From the NCBI GenBank assembly GCA_004558805.1, contig SFDE01000016.1:28867-92866 (forward strand): a stretch of DNA of 64,000 nucleotides. The letters are read 5' to 3'. Shown here one piece after another: positions 48,419 through 57,210 of this stretch. The notes under the pieces are model-generated. The model did no database searches and had not been told where the DNA came from. It saw nothing but the letters and a program-made list of their open reading frames with translations. The translations under genes and the position numbers were made by a program. Numbering within the stretch: position 1 is the stretch's first letter; each line of letters starts with the position of its first letter. The DNA is from Faecalibacterium prausnitzii (lineage in GTDB: Bacteria > Bacillota > Clostridia > Oscillospirales > Ruminococcaceae).

Positions 48419-48829
48419 AGTTTTCCTCGTTTGCTATCATAGAAAGCCCCGGCAGGGGCTTTTGTTCCATTCTACCAGACAGTATAGCATATTTAAAACT
48501 ACATTTCCACGCATTAAAACAAAAAGATGCCGGTGCTGCCGGCGGCGCCCGGCGCCAAAAACGGCAAAATTTTCCCTGGCTGCAACAATTCCCGCTTTTG
48601 ACTCGTATTCCAGAATGGAAACTGTCGGAATTCTGTCTTATACCCGGAGAAAAAACCGGGGAGTCGTGGTAAAAAACGCAGAAAGGTTAAAGTTTTGCAA
48701 AAGAAACACGGCAGAACTATTGCAACCCCGGTCCCGGCGTGTATAATAGGAATGTTATAGTGGATATTCAGCCTCTTAAAACGGCGCAGCTGCTGTGCCC
48801 GGCGCACAGCAGAGAAACGGTAGGAGAAA
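48419..48829. promoter_or_regulatory. Gap with the promoter of the RND transporter gene
   Basis: 411 bp between divergent genes. TTGCAA (48720-48725), a 16-bp spacer and TATAAT (48742-48747) form a good plus-strand promoter 83 bp before the RND start. A GC-rich hairpin block lies at 48528-48554. I see nothing else. Confidence 0.6.
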
Positions 48830-51800
48830 ATGGAAAAATTCAGTGTCAAAAAACCGTTCACGGTGCTTGTGGCGGTGGTCATGGTTCTGATCCTGGGCTT
48901 TGTGGCAATCACAAAGATGCAGACGAACCTGCTGCCGGACGTCAGCACACCGTATCTGATGGTGGTCACCGTGTACCCCGGAGCAAGCCCGGAGCGTGTG
49001 GAGAGCGAAGTCTCCGACGTGCTGGAAAATGCCCTGACGGTGCCCGGCGTTTCCGGCATCACCGCCACATCGGCAGAAAACTACAGTCTGCTGCTGATGC
49101 ACTTTGAAGACGATACGGACATGAACAGCGCACTGGTCAAGGTGTCCAACAAACTGGATCAGGTCAAATCGGACCTGCCGGAATCCTGCCTGACCCCCTC
49201 CATCATCGAGTACAACCTGAACATGAACGCCTTCATGACGGTGGCTGTGAGCCGGGAGGGCAGCGATGTATACCAGCTATCGGAGCTGACCAAGGATACC
49301 ATCGTGCCCTACATCCAGCGCAAGGGCGGCGTGTCCAGCGTCTCCTCCAATGGTCTTATCGAGAAGATGGTGCAGGTCCAGCTGAACCAGGATAAGATCG
49401 ATGTCATCAACGAAAAGCTGCTGGAACTCATCAACACCCAGCTGTCCGCTGCAAGAGAAGAGCTGGAAAGTGCAGAAAAGCAGATCGAAGCAGGTCGCGC
49501 CGAGTACGAAAAGCAGATGAAGAACTTTGGCGATACTGTGTCCAACTCGGTCATGGGCAGCCTCAGCGTGGAAGTGGGGGACGCCGTAGAAGTGGTCCGG
49601 GATCAGGCGCAGAAGCTGCTGGAAAGCGTCAATCAGCTCATCGCCGTGGTCAAGGAGCCGGAGATCCAGCAGGCACTCGTTGAGGTGCAGCAGGGTCTGC
49701 AGAAGGTGCTGGACAAGTTCAACCAGACCGGTATGCGGGACATCGACTCCCTCATTGAGATCGTGGCAGAACTGCGCACCATTACCGATAAGCTCACCAA
49801 TGCCCTGCAGACCCTGCAGCAGCGGCTGAACGCTCAGGAGGGCACCGAGGGCAGCACCGCTACCGATCTGGCAGACGAGCTGCAGGTGCAGGAGAGCCTG
49901 AATGTGATCTACAACACCCTGCAGGAGACCATTGCCGCCATGGACAATGTGCCCGACCTCATGAGCGAGTTCTCCAAGGCTCTGGGCAGCTTTACCCAGC
50001 AGCAGCTCATGGCGTATATGAAGTTTACCGAGGCACGGGAGATGCTCAACGAGTACGATAAGCAGCTCACTGCAGCAAAGCAGCAGTACGAGACCGCCAA
50101 GGAAAGTGCCCTTGCACAGGCAGACGTGGCAAAGCAGCTGGATATCCAGACCCTTGCCACCCTGATCTACGCCCAGAACTTCTCCATGCCCGCAGGTTAT
50201 GTGCAGGACAAGCTGGGCGAATCCTGGCTGCTGAAGGTAGGCGAAGAGTACAACAGTGTGGCAGATATCAAGGGCGCTTTGCTGCTCCACGTGGAGGGCT
50301 ACGGTGATGTGCGCCTGTCCGACGTGGCGGATGTGGAGATCATCGACAACGCTGCAGACAGCTACACCCGTCTGAACGGGGAGCAGGCTGCGGTGCTCAA
50401 GATCTTCAAGAGCTCCTCCTCCAGCGCCGGTGTGGTCTCCAGCAACTGTCTGTCCGCCTTCAGCGAGCTGGAGGCACAGTACGACGGTCTGCACATCGTC
50501 ACCCTGTCCAACCAGGGCAACTATATCACCATCGTCATCAAGAGCATTCTTACCAGCATGGCTGTGGGTGCGGCGCTGGCGATCATCGTGCTGGCGATCT
50601 TCCTGAAGGATGTCAAGCCCACGCTGGTGGTAGGCATCAGCATCCCCCTGTCGGTGCTCTTTGCCGTGGTGCTCATGTACTTTACCGGACTGGATATGAA
50701 CGTCATGACCCTTGCGGGTCTGAGCCTTGGCATCGGTATGCTGGTGGATAACTCGGTGGTGGTCATCGAGAACATCTACCGCCTCCGCAGTCGTGGCGTG
50801 CCGGCGGCACGTGCTGCCGTGCAGGGCGCACGGCAGGTGAGCATGTCGGTGGTGGCGTCCACCCTTACCTCGGTGTGCGTCTTCCTGCCGGTGGTGTTCT
50901 CCGCCAGCATTGTCCGCAGCCTGATGCTGCCCATGTCCCTGTGCATCGGCTACTGCCTCATGGCTTCCCTCATCGTGGCTGTGACGGTGGTGCCCGCTGC
51001 GGCATCCACCGTGCTGAAAAAGGCAGAGCCCAAGCGCCTGCCCTGGTTTGAAAAGATCCAGGACGGTTACGGTCGCAGTCTGGACTGGTGCCTGAATCAC
51101 CGTGCCCTGCCCCTGATCGCAGCGGTGGTGCTGCTGGTGTTCAGCGGCTGGTCGGTGATGTCCATGGGCATCGAGCTGCTGCCCACCATCACCAGCAATG
51201 AGGCACTGGTCTCTGTGACCACCGACGAGAGCCTGACCAAGGACGAGTCCTATGCCATTGCCGGTAAGGTAGTGGAAGCCGTCATGGGCGTGGACAACGT
51301 GGAAGAGGTGGGTATCACCACCGATACCAGCATGGCAGGACTGGATATCAGCCAGCTGGGTCTGCCCAGTGCCATTACGGACCTTCTCAACGCCGCCAAC
51401 AGCTACGGCAGATACAAGGTCAACGTGATGCTCAACGAGGACCTGTCCTCCAAGGAGACCGAAGAGATCCGTCAGGCGCTGGAGGATGCGGTTTCCGGCA
51501 TCGAAAACTGCTCCACTACGGTCCAGCTCTACGGCATGACCGATGACCTGACCAGCCAGCTTTCCAGCGGTCTGCAAATCAAGATCTACGGCACTGACAC
51601 CGAGACCATGACCAAGCTGTCCGAAAAGGTTGTGGAGATGGTCAACGACACCGAGGGCTTTACCAATGCCACCAACGGTCTGGGTGCCGGCGATTCCACC
51701 ATCATTCTGAAGATCGACCGGGACAAGGTGCGCTCCTACGGTCTCACCGTGGCGCAGGTGTACCAGCGGATCGCAGCAAAGCTTACTACCACCACCACCG

Positions 51801-52774
51801 CCCAGACCCCTGTGACGGTGGACGGCACCACCATGAACGTGGAGATCACCGACAACCTTGATCCCGTGACCAAGGAAAACATGATGGACATCACCTTTGA
51901 CACCACCACCATGTCTGCAGACGGCACCACTGCCACCGGCACCTGCACCCTGGCGGATATTGCCACCTGGTCCACTGGCACGGCACCGGACTCCATCACC
52001 AGCCTGAACCAGACCCAGTACGTCACGGTGTCTGCGGAGACGGAAAAGGGCTACAACACCAAGGTGCAGTCCCGTCTGATGCAGAAGAAGCTGGACGAGT
52101 TCTCCCTCAGCGATGAGATGCCGGAAGGCTGCTCCTTCTCCATGGGCGGCGAGACTGAGAGCGTGGACTATATGACCAACGAGATGGTCCAGTGGATGGC
52201 ACTGGCACTGCCCTTTGTGTATCTGGTCATGGTGGCACAGTTCCAGAGCCTGCTGTCCCCCTTTATCGTGCTGTTCACCGTGCCCCTTGCCTTTACCGGC
52301 GGTCTGCTGGGTCTGTTGTTCACCGGACAGCAGCTCACCATGATCTCCCTCATGGGCTTTATCGTGCTGATGGGCACCGTGGTCAACAACGGCATCGTCT
52401 TTGTGGACTACGCCAACCAGCTGCGTCTGGGCGGTATGGAGCGCCGTGCGGCACTTGCCGCCACCGGCAGGACCCGTATGCGTCCCATCCTTATGACCAC
52501 TCTGACTACGGTTCTTGCCATGCTGCAGATGGTGTTCAGCGGCGATATGGCAAGCCAGCTCATGAGCGGTATGGCGATCGTCATTATCTGCGGCTTGAGC
52601 TATGCCACCCTGATGACCCTGTATATCGTGCCGATCCTGTACGATATCCTGTTCAAGAAGCCGCCTCTCAATGTGGATGTGGGCAGCGACGAAGAACTGG
52701 ACGACATCCCCGATGATGCCGCCGAGTTCATTGCACAGAGCGGCGCTTCCGCTGCAGCCCAGCCGGAAGCATAA
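48830..52774 (+). CDS. RND-superfamily (HAE1/AcrB-like) efflux transporter
   Basis: A 1314-aa transporter. The first helix is at the N-terminus (FTVLVAVVMVLILGFVAI) and the first porter loop begins LLPDVSTPYLMVVTVYPGASPE. The second half repeats this after about residue 755. Motif GLSLGIGMLVDNSVVVIENIYR carries the proton-relay Asp of helix 4; LMGFIVLMGTVVNNGIVFVDYAN is the helix 10 equivalent. Unlike Gram-negative homologues (about 1040 aa) it has an insertion of about 250 residues (roughly 190-450). That insertion is rich in Gln, Glu, Leu and Ala heptads and probably forms long extracellular coiled coils. No membrane-fusion protein or outer channel gene adjoins it. The cargo is unknown. Confidence 0.9.
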   Translation: MEKFSVKKPFTVLVAVVMVLILGFVAITKMQTNLLPDVSTPYLMVVTVYPGASPERVESEVSDVLENALTVPGVSGITATSAENYSLLLMHFEDDTDMNSALVKVSNKLDQVKSDLPESCLTPSIIEYNLNMNAFMTVAVSREGSDVYQLSELTKDTIVPYIQRKGGVSSVSSNGLIEKMVQVQLNQDKIDVINEKLLELINTQLSAAREELESAEKQIEAGRAEYEKQMKNFGDTVSNSVMGSLSVEVGDAVEVVRDQAQKLLESVNQLIAVVKEPEIQQALVEVQQGLQKVLDKFNQTGMRDIDSLIEIVAELRTITDKLTNALQTLQQRLNAQEGTEGSTATDLADELQVQESLNVIYNTLQETIAAMDNVPDLMSEFSKALGSFTQQQLMAYMKFTEAREMLNEYDKQLTAAKQQYETAKESALAQADVAKQLDIQTLATLIYAQNFSMPAGYVQDKLGESWLLKVGEEYNSVADIKGALLLHVEGYGDVRLSDVADVEIIDNAADSYTRLNGEQAAVLKIFKSSSSSAGVVSSNCLSAFSELEAQYDGLHIVTLSNQGNYITIVIKSILTSMAVGAALAIIVLAIFLKDVKPTLVVGISIPLSVLFAVVLMYFTGLDMNVMTLAGLSLGIGMLVDNSVVVIENIYRLRSRGVPAARAAVQGARQVSMSVVASTLTSVCVFLPVVFSASIVRSLMLPMSLCIGYCLMASLIVAVTVVPAAASTVLKKAEPKRLPWFEKIQDGYGRSLDWCLNHRALPLIAAVVLLVFSGWSVMSMGIELLPTITSNEALVSVTTDESLTKDESYAIAGKVVEAVMGVDNVEEVGITTDTSMAGLDISQLGLPSAITDLLNAANSYGRYKVNVMLNEDLSSKETEEIRQALEDAVSGIENCSTTVQLYGMTDDLTSQLSSGLQIKIYGTDTETMTKLSEKVVEMVNDTEGFTNATNGLGAGDSTIILKIDRDKVRSYGLTVAQVYQRIAAKLTTTTTAQTPVTVDGTTMNVEITDNLDPVTKENMMDITFDTTTMSADGTTATGTCTLADIATWSTGTAPDSITSLNQTQYVTVSAETEKGYNTKVQSRLMQKKLDEFSLSDEMPEGCSFSMGGETESVDYMTNEMVQWMALALPFVYLVMVAQFQSLLSPFIVLFTVPLAFTGGLLGLLFTGQQLTMISLMGFIVLMGTVVNNGIVFVDYANQLRLGGMERRAALAATGRTRMRPILMTTLTTVLAMLQMVFSGDMASQLMSGMAIVIICGLSYATLMTLYIVPILYDILFKKPPLNVDVGSDEELDDIPDDAAEFIAQSGASAAAQPEA

Positions 52775-52796
52775 GGCGTTTCTGTGACCTCATAAA

Positions 52797-52843
52797 CAAA
52801 AGCGCAGCCCCTGCGGAATTTCTGCAGGGGCTGCGCTTTTTTG
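52797..52843 (+). terminator. Terminator of the RND gene
   Basis: The stem AAAAGCGCAGCCCCTGC / GCAGGGGCTGCGCTTTT is followed by TTG. T-runs on both strands make it bidirectional with the convergent GntR gene. Confidence 0.9.
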
Positions 52844-52857
52844 TCTGTCCGGAACGA

Positions 52858-53547
52858 TCAGATGTGCTTGAAATAGGGTCGGTACTCATCGGAATAGATC
52901 TTGCTGCCCATACGGCTGACACCGCCGTAAAGGTGGGTGCGCATCAGGGGTTCGATGGCGTCCAGATCTTTTTCCTTCAGGATACGCAGCATCTCCCGGT
53001 GCTCGCTGACCACGCTGGGCACGTTCCGTGCTCCCAGAATGTCCAGACGGATAAACCGGGAATAGTCCGCCTGAGGACGGGTCATCTGCTCCCAGAGGTA
53101 TTCCTTGCTGGTCTTGTGGAACCAGTACTGGTGCATGGCAAGGTCGCAGCGAAGGAAGTTGTTGAAATCAAATTCCTCCGGGCGGTTGCGTGCCTCCGCA
53201 GCTTCCAGCAGAAGGTTGAACAGATGCTCCACCGCCAGGATCTCCATGGGGGAGCAGCTCTGCACAAAGTCCCGGAACACCATGCCCTCCACCGCCACAC
53301 GCTGGAAGATAAGCTGGTCCACCACCCCGATGTCAATGGCGGTGACGATGGTGCCTTTGCAGGGGATGATCTGCACAAAGCGGTTCTGTTCCAGCCGCTG
53401 CAGCACACTGCGGATGGGGGTACGGGAGACGCCGAACCGCTTGCACAGCTGGTTCTCGCTCAGAGCTTCCCCGGGCAGGATCTTCAATGCGCAGATCTCG
53501 TCTTCCAGAATATGATAGATCTCGTCAGTGCTCTGAAATGTCGTCAT
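52858..53547 (-). CDS. GntR-family regulator, FCD subfamily (second copy)
   Basis: A 229-aa paralogue of the regulator at 28442. The winged helix is LKILPGEALSENQLCKRFGV with SRTPIRSVLQRLEQNRFVQ. The FCD domain has RCDLAMHQYWFHKT, SEHREMLRIL and RTHLYGGVSRMGS, the metal-binding Asp/His pattern. The ATG follows GGAGAACG. Divergent to it lies a truncated Tat-lipoprotein gene. Two CTGTATACAG palindromes in the shared gap are good candidates for its operators. Confidence 0.9.
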   Translation of the reverse strand: MTTFQSTDEIYHILEDEICALKILPGEALSENQLCKRFGVSRTPIRSVLQRLEQNRFVQIIPCKGTIVTAIDIGVVDQLIFQRVAVEGMVFRDFVQSCSPMEILAVEHLFNLLLEAAEARNRPEEFDFNNFLRCDLAMHQYWFHKTSKEYLWEQMTRPQADYSRFIRLDILGARNVPSVVSEHREMLRILKEKDLDAIEPLMRTHLYGGVSRMGSKIYSDEYRPYFKHI

Positions 53548-53588
53548 GTTCGTTCTCCATTATACCGTAAGAAAATAAGGTCAATACC

Positions 53589-53617
53589 ATTGTACCGTTC
53601 CCGGGGGAGAATGTCAA
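53589..53617 (-). promoter_or_regulatory. Promoter of the second GntR gene
   Basis: On the minus strand, TTGACA (53612-53617), a 17-bp spacer and TACAAT (53589-53594). A second -10-like TATAAT lies at 53559-53564. Confidence 0.65.
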
Positions 53618-53642
53618 TGCTGTAACAAAAGATTATTCGATT

Positions 53643-53656
53643 CCCTGTATACAGGG
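53643..53656. promoter_or_regulatory. Palindromic operator candidate 1
   Basis: CCCTGTATACAGGG is a perfect 14-bp palindrome 25 bp upstream of the -35 of the GntR gene. Confidence 0.6.
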
Positions 53657-53853
53657 GTTTGCCGGGAGGAAAAATGGAATTCTCTGGAAAATAAAAATTA
53701 ATATATTAGCTAAAAAGGCAGAAAAACCTGTGCAAAAACACACAAAAAAAGCAAAAACTGTGCTATATGCACAAAGAACTTACAACAAGTTCGGCAAATA
53801 TTACTCTTGTGGAAATATGGATTTTTTGTTGCGATAGCGCTGCAGAATATATG

Positions 53854-53863
53854 CTGTATACAG
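53854..53863. promoter_or_regulatory. Palindromic operator candidate 2
   Basis: CTGTATACAG, the core of candidate 1, recurs just after a possible -10 (TATATG, 53848-53853) for the lipoprotein gene. A repressor there would overlap the transcription start. Confidence 0.55.
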
Positions 53864-53927
53864 GTTTGACCCGGAGGAAGCGGAAAGCCGCCGTTTCCCG
53901 GCAGCCTGACACATGGAGGAAAATACT

Positions 53928-54071
53928 ATGAAAAAGATCTCTCGTCGCAACTTCCTGAAAGTATCCGGCGCAGTTGCCTCAGCAGGTGCCATGGCAGCCT
54001 GCGGCGGTTCCGGCTCCAGCACCACCACCGCTGCAGGCGGTGAGGATAAGTTTGCTGCTCTGGGCGAGTAA
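53928..54071 (+). CDS. Truncated Tat-type lipoprotein (47 aa), remnant of a solute-binding protein
   Basis: It starts MKKISRRNFLKVSGAVASAG and continues to AMAACGGSGSSTTT. This is a twin-arginine signal (SRRNFLK) followed by a lipobox (MAAC) and a Ser/Gly/Thr linker, the normal start of an ABC or TRAP solute-binding lipoprotein. After only 25 residues of mature sequence it stops (...EDKFAALGE). A strong ribosome site (GGAGGA) and its own terminator (54089-54150) frame it. It could be the remains of a transporter locus that lost the rest, or a tiny functional lipoprotein. Confidence 0.65.
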   Translation: MKKISRRNFLKVSGAVASAGAMAACGGSGSSTTTAAGGEDKFAALGE

Positions 54072-54088
54072 CTTTTTTGCAGCACACA

Positions 54089-54150
54089 GGGCACATACAT
54101 CCCCCGACACCGGGTCTTTACGGGAAAGGGACGATGTATGTGCCTTTTTT
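54089..54150 (+). terminator. Terminator of the truncated lipoprotein gene
   Basis: A perfect 12-bp stem GGCACATACATC / GATGTATGTGCC with a 31-nt loop is followed by TTTTTT. Confidence 0.85.
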
Positions 54151-54340
54151 GCTTTGCAGGGGGATGAATCGGCAGATTTTCCAAATGCCACAAAAAATAA
54201 CTCGAAAAATTGGATGCAAATTCTAAAATGAATCCAACACAAATGCGTAAAACTGTGATATAATCATAAATACAATGACGATACGGTGGGAGTTTGCCCA
54301 GCCGTGTTTTCCGAAAAATACCTGAGGAGGCGAATGCCCA

Positions 54341-55414
54341 ATGGCACAGATCCGCTCCAAGCCCTTCGGTGTGACCAGAGAGGGCGCAAACGTAACCGAG
54401 TACATCCTTTCCAACCCCGGCGGTCTGACGGTCAGTGTGCTGGACTACGGCTGCATCATCAAAAACATCATCGTTCCGGCAAAAAACGGTCCGGTGGATG
54501 TGGTGCTGGGTCACGACACCATGGCAGACTACGAAACGGACTTCAACTCCTCCGGCAGTACCTGCTGCGGAGCCTTTGTGGGACGCTATGCCAACCGCAT
54601 CGAGAATGCGGTGTTCAGCGTAGGCGGACGCACCTACCAGCTGGAGGCGAATAATGGTCCCAACCACCTTCACGGCTGCTTCAGCCGCAAGCTGTACCGG
54701 GTCAAGTCCTTTGGCGATACCCTGCTGATGGAGGCGGAGAGCCCCGACGGAGAGGACGGCTTCCCCGGCAATCTGAAGATCGCCGTGCGGTACACCCTTA
54801 CCGACGACAACACCTTCCGGATGGATTACCGGGTGTCCTCCGATGCGGACACCATCGTGAACCTGACCAACCACAGCTATTTCAATCTGGACGGCGGCGG
54901 CGATGTGCTGAACCAGAAGCTGCGGATCTACGCTTCCCGCTATCTGGAAGGCAACGCCCAGACCTGCCCTACCGGCGCCATCCTGCCGGTGGGAGGCACT
55001 CCCATGGACTTTACCGCCGGCAAGGTCATCGGTAAGGAGATCGACACCGGCTATCCCCAGACCACCATGGTGGGGGGCGGCTACGACCACTGCTATGTCA
55101 TCGATCGTGCCCGTGGTTCCAGCCAGAGCATCTGTGCCTGGGCGACCAGCGACAAGACCGGCATCAGCATGAAGCTATACACCACCCAGCCCGGCATCCA
55201 GCTGTACACCGGCAACTTCCTGCAGGACTGCCCCAGCCCCGGCAAGGGCGGCGTGCCCATGATCAAGTACGGCGGCTTTGCGCTGGAGACCCAGCACTAC
55301 CCCTGCAGCCCCTCCCACCCGGAGTTCCCCTCTACGGTGCTGCGTGCAGGCAAGGTGTTCCGTGCCACCACTACCCTCCGGTTCTTCACCGGCAAACAGT
55401 GCGGCAAGCTGTAA
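54341..55414 (+). CDS. galM: Aldose 1-epimerase (galactose mutarotase)
   Basis: A 357-aa enzyme that interconverts alpha and beta anomers of galactose and glucose. Family motifs are GRYANRIENAVFSVGG, NGPNHLHG (substrate-binding His), VNLTNHSYFNLDG (catalytic His) and YDHCYVID. A Glu-containing FALETQHYP block lies near the C-terminus. The start follows AGGAGG. It precedes galE, and together they serve the Leloir pathway. Confidence 0.93.
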   Translation: MAQIRSKPFGVTREGANVTEYILSNPGGLTVSVLDYGCIIKNIIVPAKNGPVDVVLGHDTMADYETDFNSSGSTCCGAFVGRYANRIENAVFSVGGRTYQLEANNGPNHLHGCFSRKLYRVKSFGDTLLMEAESPDGEDGFPGNLKIAVRYTLTDDNTFRMDYRVSSDADTIVNLTNHSYFNLDGGGDVLNQKLRIYASRYLEGNAQTCPTGAILPVGGTPMDFTAGKVIGKEIDTGYPQTTMVGGGYDHCYVIDRARGSSQSICAWATSDKTGISMKLYTTQPGIQLYTGNFLQDCPSPGKGGVPMIKYGGFALETQHYPCSPSHPEFPSTVLRAGKVFRATTTLRFFTGKQCGKL

Positions 55415-55429
55415 TAAAATGACGTACCA

Positions 55430-55465
55430 CGCAAAAAACGTCTGCTGCGGCAGGCGTTTTTTGCG
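55430..55465 (+). terminator. galM terminator
   Basis: The stem CGCAAAAAACG / CGTTTTTTGCG with an inner CTGC/GCAG pairing. Confidence 0.8.
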
Positions 55466-55504
55466 TGACAGGAGGTTCCCTGTGGGAAATGACATCGTCC
55501 GGGG

Positions 55505-55640
55505 GAAGGCGGTCTCTGAGATGGGGCTTTGGTATAGCGGTACAGTTTCCGGCTAAAGCGCAAACCTTTCGGGTGTGCCAGAGGCTCCCTCCCCGAGGGA
55601 GCTGTCAAAGCCGTCAGGCTTTGATTGAGGGAGTTTCCGT
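55505..55640. repeat. Interspersed repeat copy 4
   Basis: It contains GTGCCAGAGGCTCCCTCC, GAGGGAGCTGTCAAAGCCG and TCAGGCTTTGATTGAGGGAG, nearly identical to copies 2 and 3. It also has an upstream GGTATAGCGGTACAGTTTCC word shared with copy 5. Confidence 0.75.
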
Positions 55641-55653
55641 CTCTATTTCGATG

Positions 55654-55696
55654 TTTTGCACAAAGAGGGCTATCCCTCCATGGACAATGTGCAAAA
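55654..55696. repeat. 9-bp inverted repeat upstream of galE
   Basis: TTTTGCACA (55654-55662) and TGTGCAAAA (55688-55696) enclose a GAGGG/CCCTC hairpin. It may be an operator or an RNA hairpin. Confidence 0.45.
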
Positions 55697-55766
55697 AATG
55701 CTTTGAAATCAAATGTTGTAAAAACAAAGATGCAACAAAAATACAGGCAAATAGAAGCGGCGTCCC

Positions 55767-55795
55767 TTGATTCTGTGCCCCAAAAGCGGTATCCT
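55767..55795 (+). promoter_or_regulatory. Probable galE promoter
   Basis: TTGATT (55767-55772), a 17-bp spacer and TATCCT (55790-55795), 75 bp before the galE start. Confidence 0.4.
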
Positions 55796-55870
55796 TTAGG
55801 CAGACCGGAAGACATCCGGCATCAAGTACGGCGATTGAGCACAGTAAATAGGATAAGCGAGGTATCTGCT

Positions 55871-56896
55871 ATGGCAATTTTGGTTTCCGGCGGCGCCGGC
55901 TATATCGGCAGCCACACCTGTATCGAACTTCTGAACGCAGGCTACGACATCGTAGTGGCGGACAACTACTACAATGCGTGTCCGGTGGTGCTGGACCGGG
56001 TCAAGCAGATCACCGGCAAGGATTTCCGCTTCTATCAGGCAGACATGACCCGTCACGAGGACGTGGAGAAGATCTTTTCCGAGTGCCCGGACATCACCGC
56101 AGTCATCCAGTTTGCTGCCTACAAGGCAGTGGGTGAGAGCGTGTCCAAGCCCATTGAGTACTACTACAACAACCTGAACTGCACTCTGGTGATCCTGGAC
56201 GTCATGCGCCGCCACAACTGCCACAACTTTGTGTTCAGTTCTTCCGCCACCGTCTACGGCGACCCCGCCAGCGTGCCTATCACCGAGGACTTCCCCGTGG
56301 GTGCCACCACCAACCCCTACGGCACCACCAAGGCATTCACCGAGCGGATCCTGCAGGACGTCTGCAAGGCAGATCCCAGCCTGAATGTGGCACTGCTGCG
56401 TTACTTCAACCCCATCGGTGCCCACAAGTCCGGTCTCATCGGCGAGGACCCCAACGGTATCCCCAACAACCTGATGCCCTACATCGCCAAGGTCGCTGTG
56501 GGCAAGCTGGAAAAGGTCCATGTCTTTGGCAACGACTACCCCACCCCCGACGGCACCGGCGTCCGTGACTACATCCATGTGGTGGATCTGGCACGGGGTC
56601 ACGTCTGCGCCATCCGGAAGCTGGAGACCGGCTGCGGTCTCTTTATCTGCAACCTGGGCACCGGCAAGGGCTACAGCGTGCTGGATGTGATCCACGCCTT
56701 CTCCAAGGCATGCGGCAAGGAGATCCCCTACGTCATCGATCCCCGCCGCCCCGGCGACATCGCCGAGTGCTACGCTGACCCCACCAAGGCAAAGAAGGAG
56801 CTGGGCTGGGTGGCTGAGTACGGCATCGACGAGATGTGCGCCGACAGCTGGAACTGGCAGAAGAACAACCCCGATGGCTACCATACCGTGAAGTGA
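55871..56896 (+). CDS. galE: UDP-glucose 4-epimerase
   Basis: A 341-aa short-chain dehydrogenase-type enzyme that interconverts UDP-galactose and UDP-glucose with bound NAD. The NAD motif is SGGAGYIGSHT. The catalytic Ser/Tyr/Lys are in FSSSATVYG and NPYGTTK, and the substrate block is LRYFNPIGAH. I start at the ATG at 55871, 8 nt after GAGG; a longer frame upstream crosses the promoter. Terminator at 56914-56953. Confidence 0.95.
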   Translation: MAILVSGGAGYIGSHTCIELLNAGYDIVVADNYYNACPVVLDRVKQITGKDFRFYQADMTRHEDVEKIFSECPDITAVIQFAAYKAVGESVSKPIEYYYNNLNCTLVILDVMRRHNCHNFVFSSSATVYGDPASVPITEDFPVGATTNPYGTTKAFTERILQDVCKADPSLNVALLRYFNPIGAHKSGLIGEDPNGIPNNLMPYIAKVAVGKLEKVHVFGNDYPTPDGTGVRDYIHVVDLARGHVCAIRKLETGCGLFICNLGTGKGYSVLDVIHAFSKACGKEIPYVIDPRRPGDIAECYADPTKAKKELGWVAEYGIDEMCADSWNWQKNNPDGYHTVK

Positions 56897-56913
56897 TCAG
56901 GATCTGAAACCGA

Positions 56914-56953
56914 GCACCGCATATTCTCACCTGAGAGTGTGCGGTGTTTTTTG
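56914..56953 (+). terminator. galE terminator
   Basis: The stem CACCGCA / TGCGGTG with an inner CTC/GAG pairing is followed by TTTTTTG. Confidence 0.85.
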
Positions 56954-56954
56954 T

Positions 56955-57165
56955 AAACTCCTTCAGTCAAAACCTGACGGTTTTGCCAGCTCCCTCAGGG
57001 AGGGAGCCTCTGGTGTGACCGGAAACTGTACCATTATGCCAAAGCTTCTCCCTTTGGGAGAGGTGGATTTGCGGAGCAAAGACGGAGAGGGCGAGGATGC
57101 TGTCCATTGAGCATCTCCCCCTCGGGGAATCTGGCGTCGCACAGCCATGACAGAGAGGGTTTTCC
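56955..57165. repeat. Interspersed repeat copy 5 (inverted, compound)
   Basis: It reads AACTCCTTCAGTCAAAACC, TGACGGTTTTGCCAGCTCCC and AGGGAGGGAGCCTCTGG, the reverse complement of copies 2-4. A second unit follows with GCCAAAGCTTCTCCCTTTGG, GACGGAGAGGGCGAGG and CTCCCCCTCGGGGAATCTGG, like copy 1. Confidence 0.75.
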
Positions 57166-57179
57166 CCCTCTTTTTTCTA

Positions 57180-57210
57180 TTGACATCCGCTGCCAGTTAG
57201 CCTATACTAC
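57180..57210 (+). promoter_or_regulatory. feoAB promoter with a DtxR/IdeR-like box over the -10
   Basis: TTGACA (57180-57185), a 17-bp spacer and TATACT (57203-57208). GTTAGCCTATACTAC (57196-57210) matches 12 of 15 positions of the inner DtxR/IdeR consensus GTTAGCCTAACCTAA and covers the -10. GTTAAC-N4-ACTAAC (57215-57230) lies just downstream. Confidence 0.65.
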
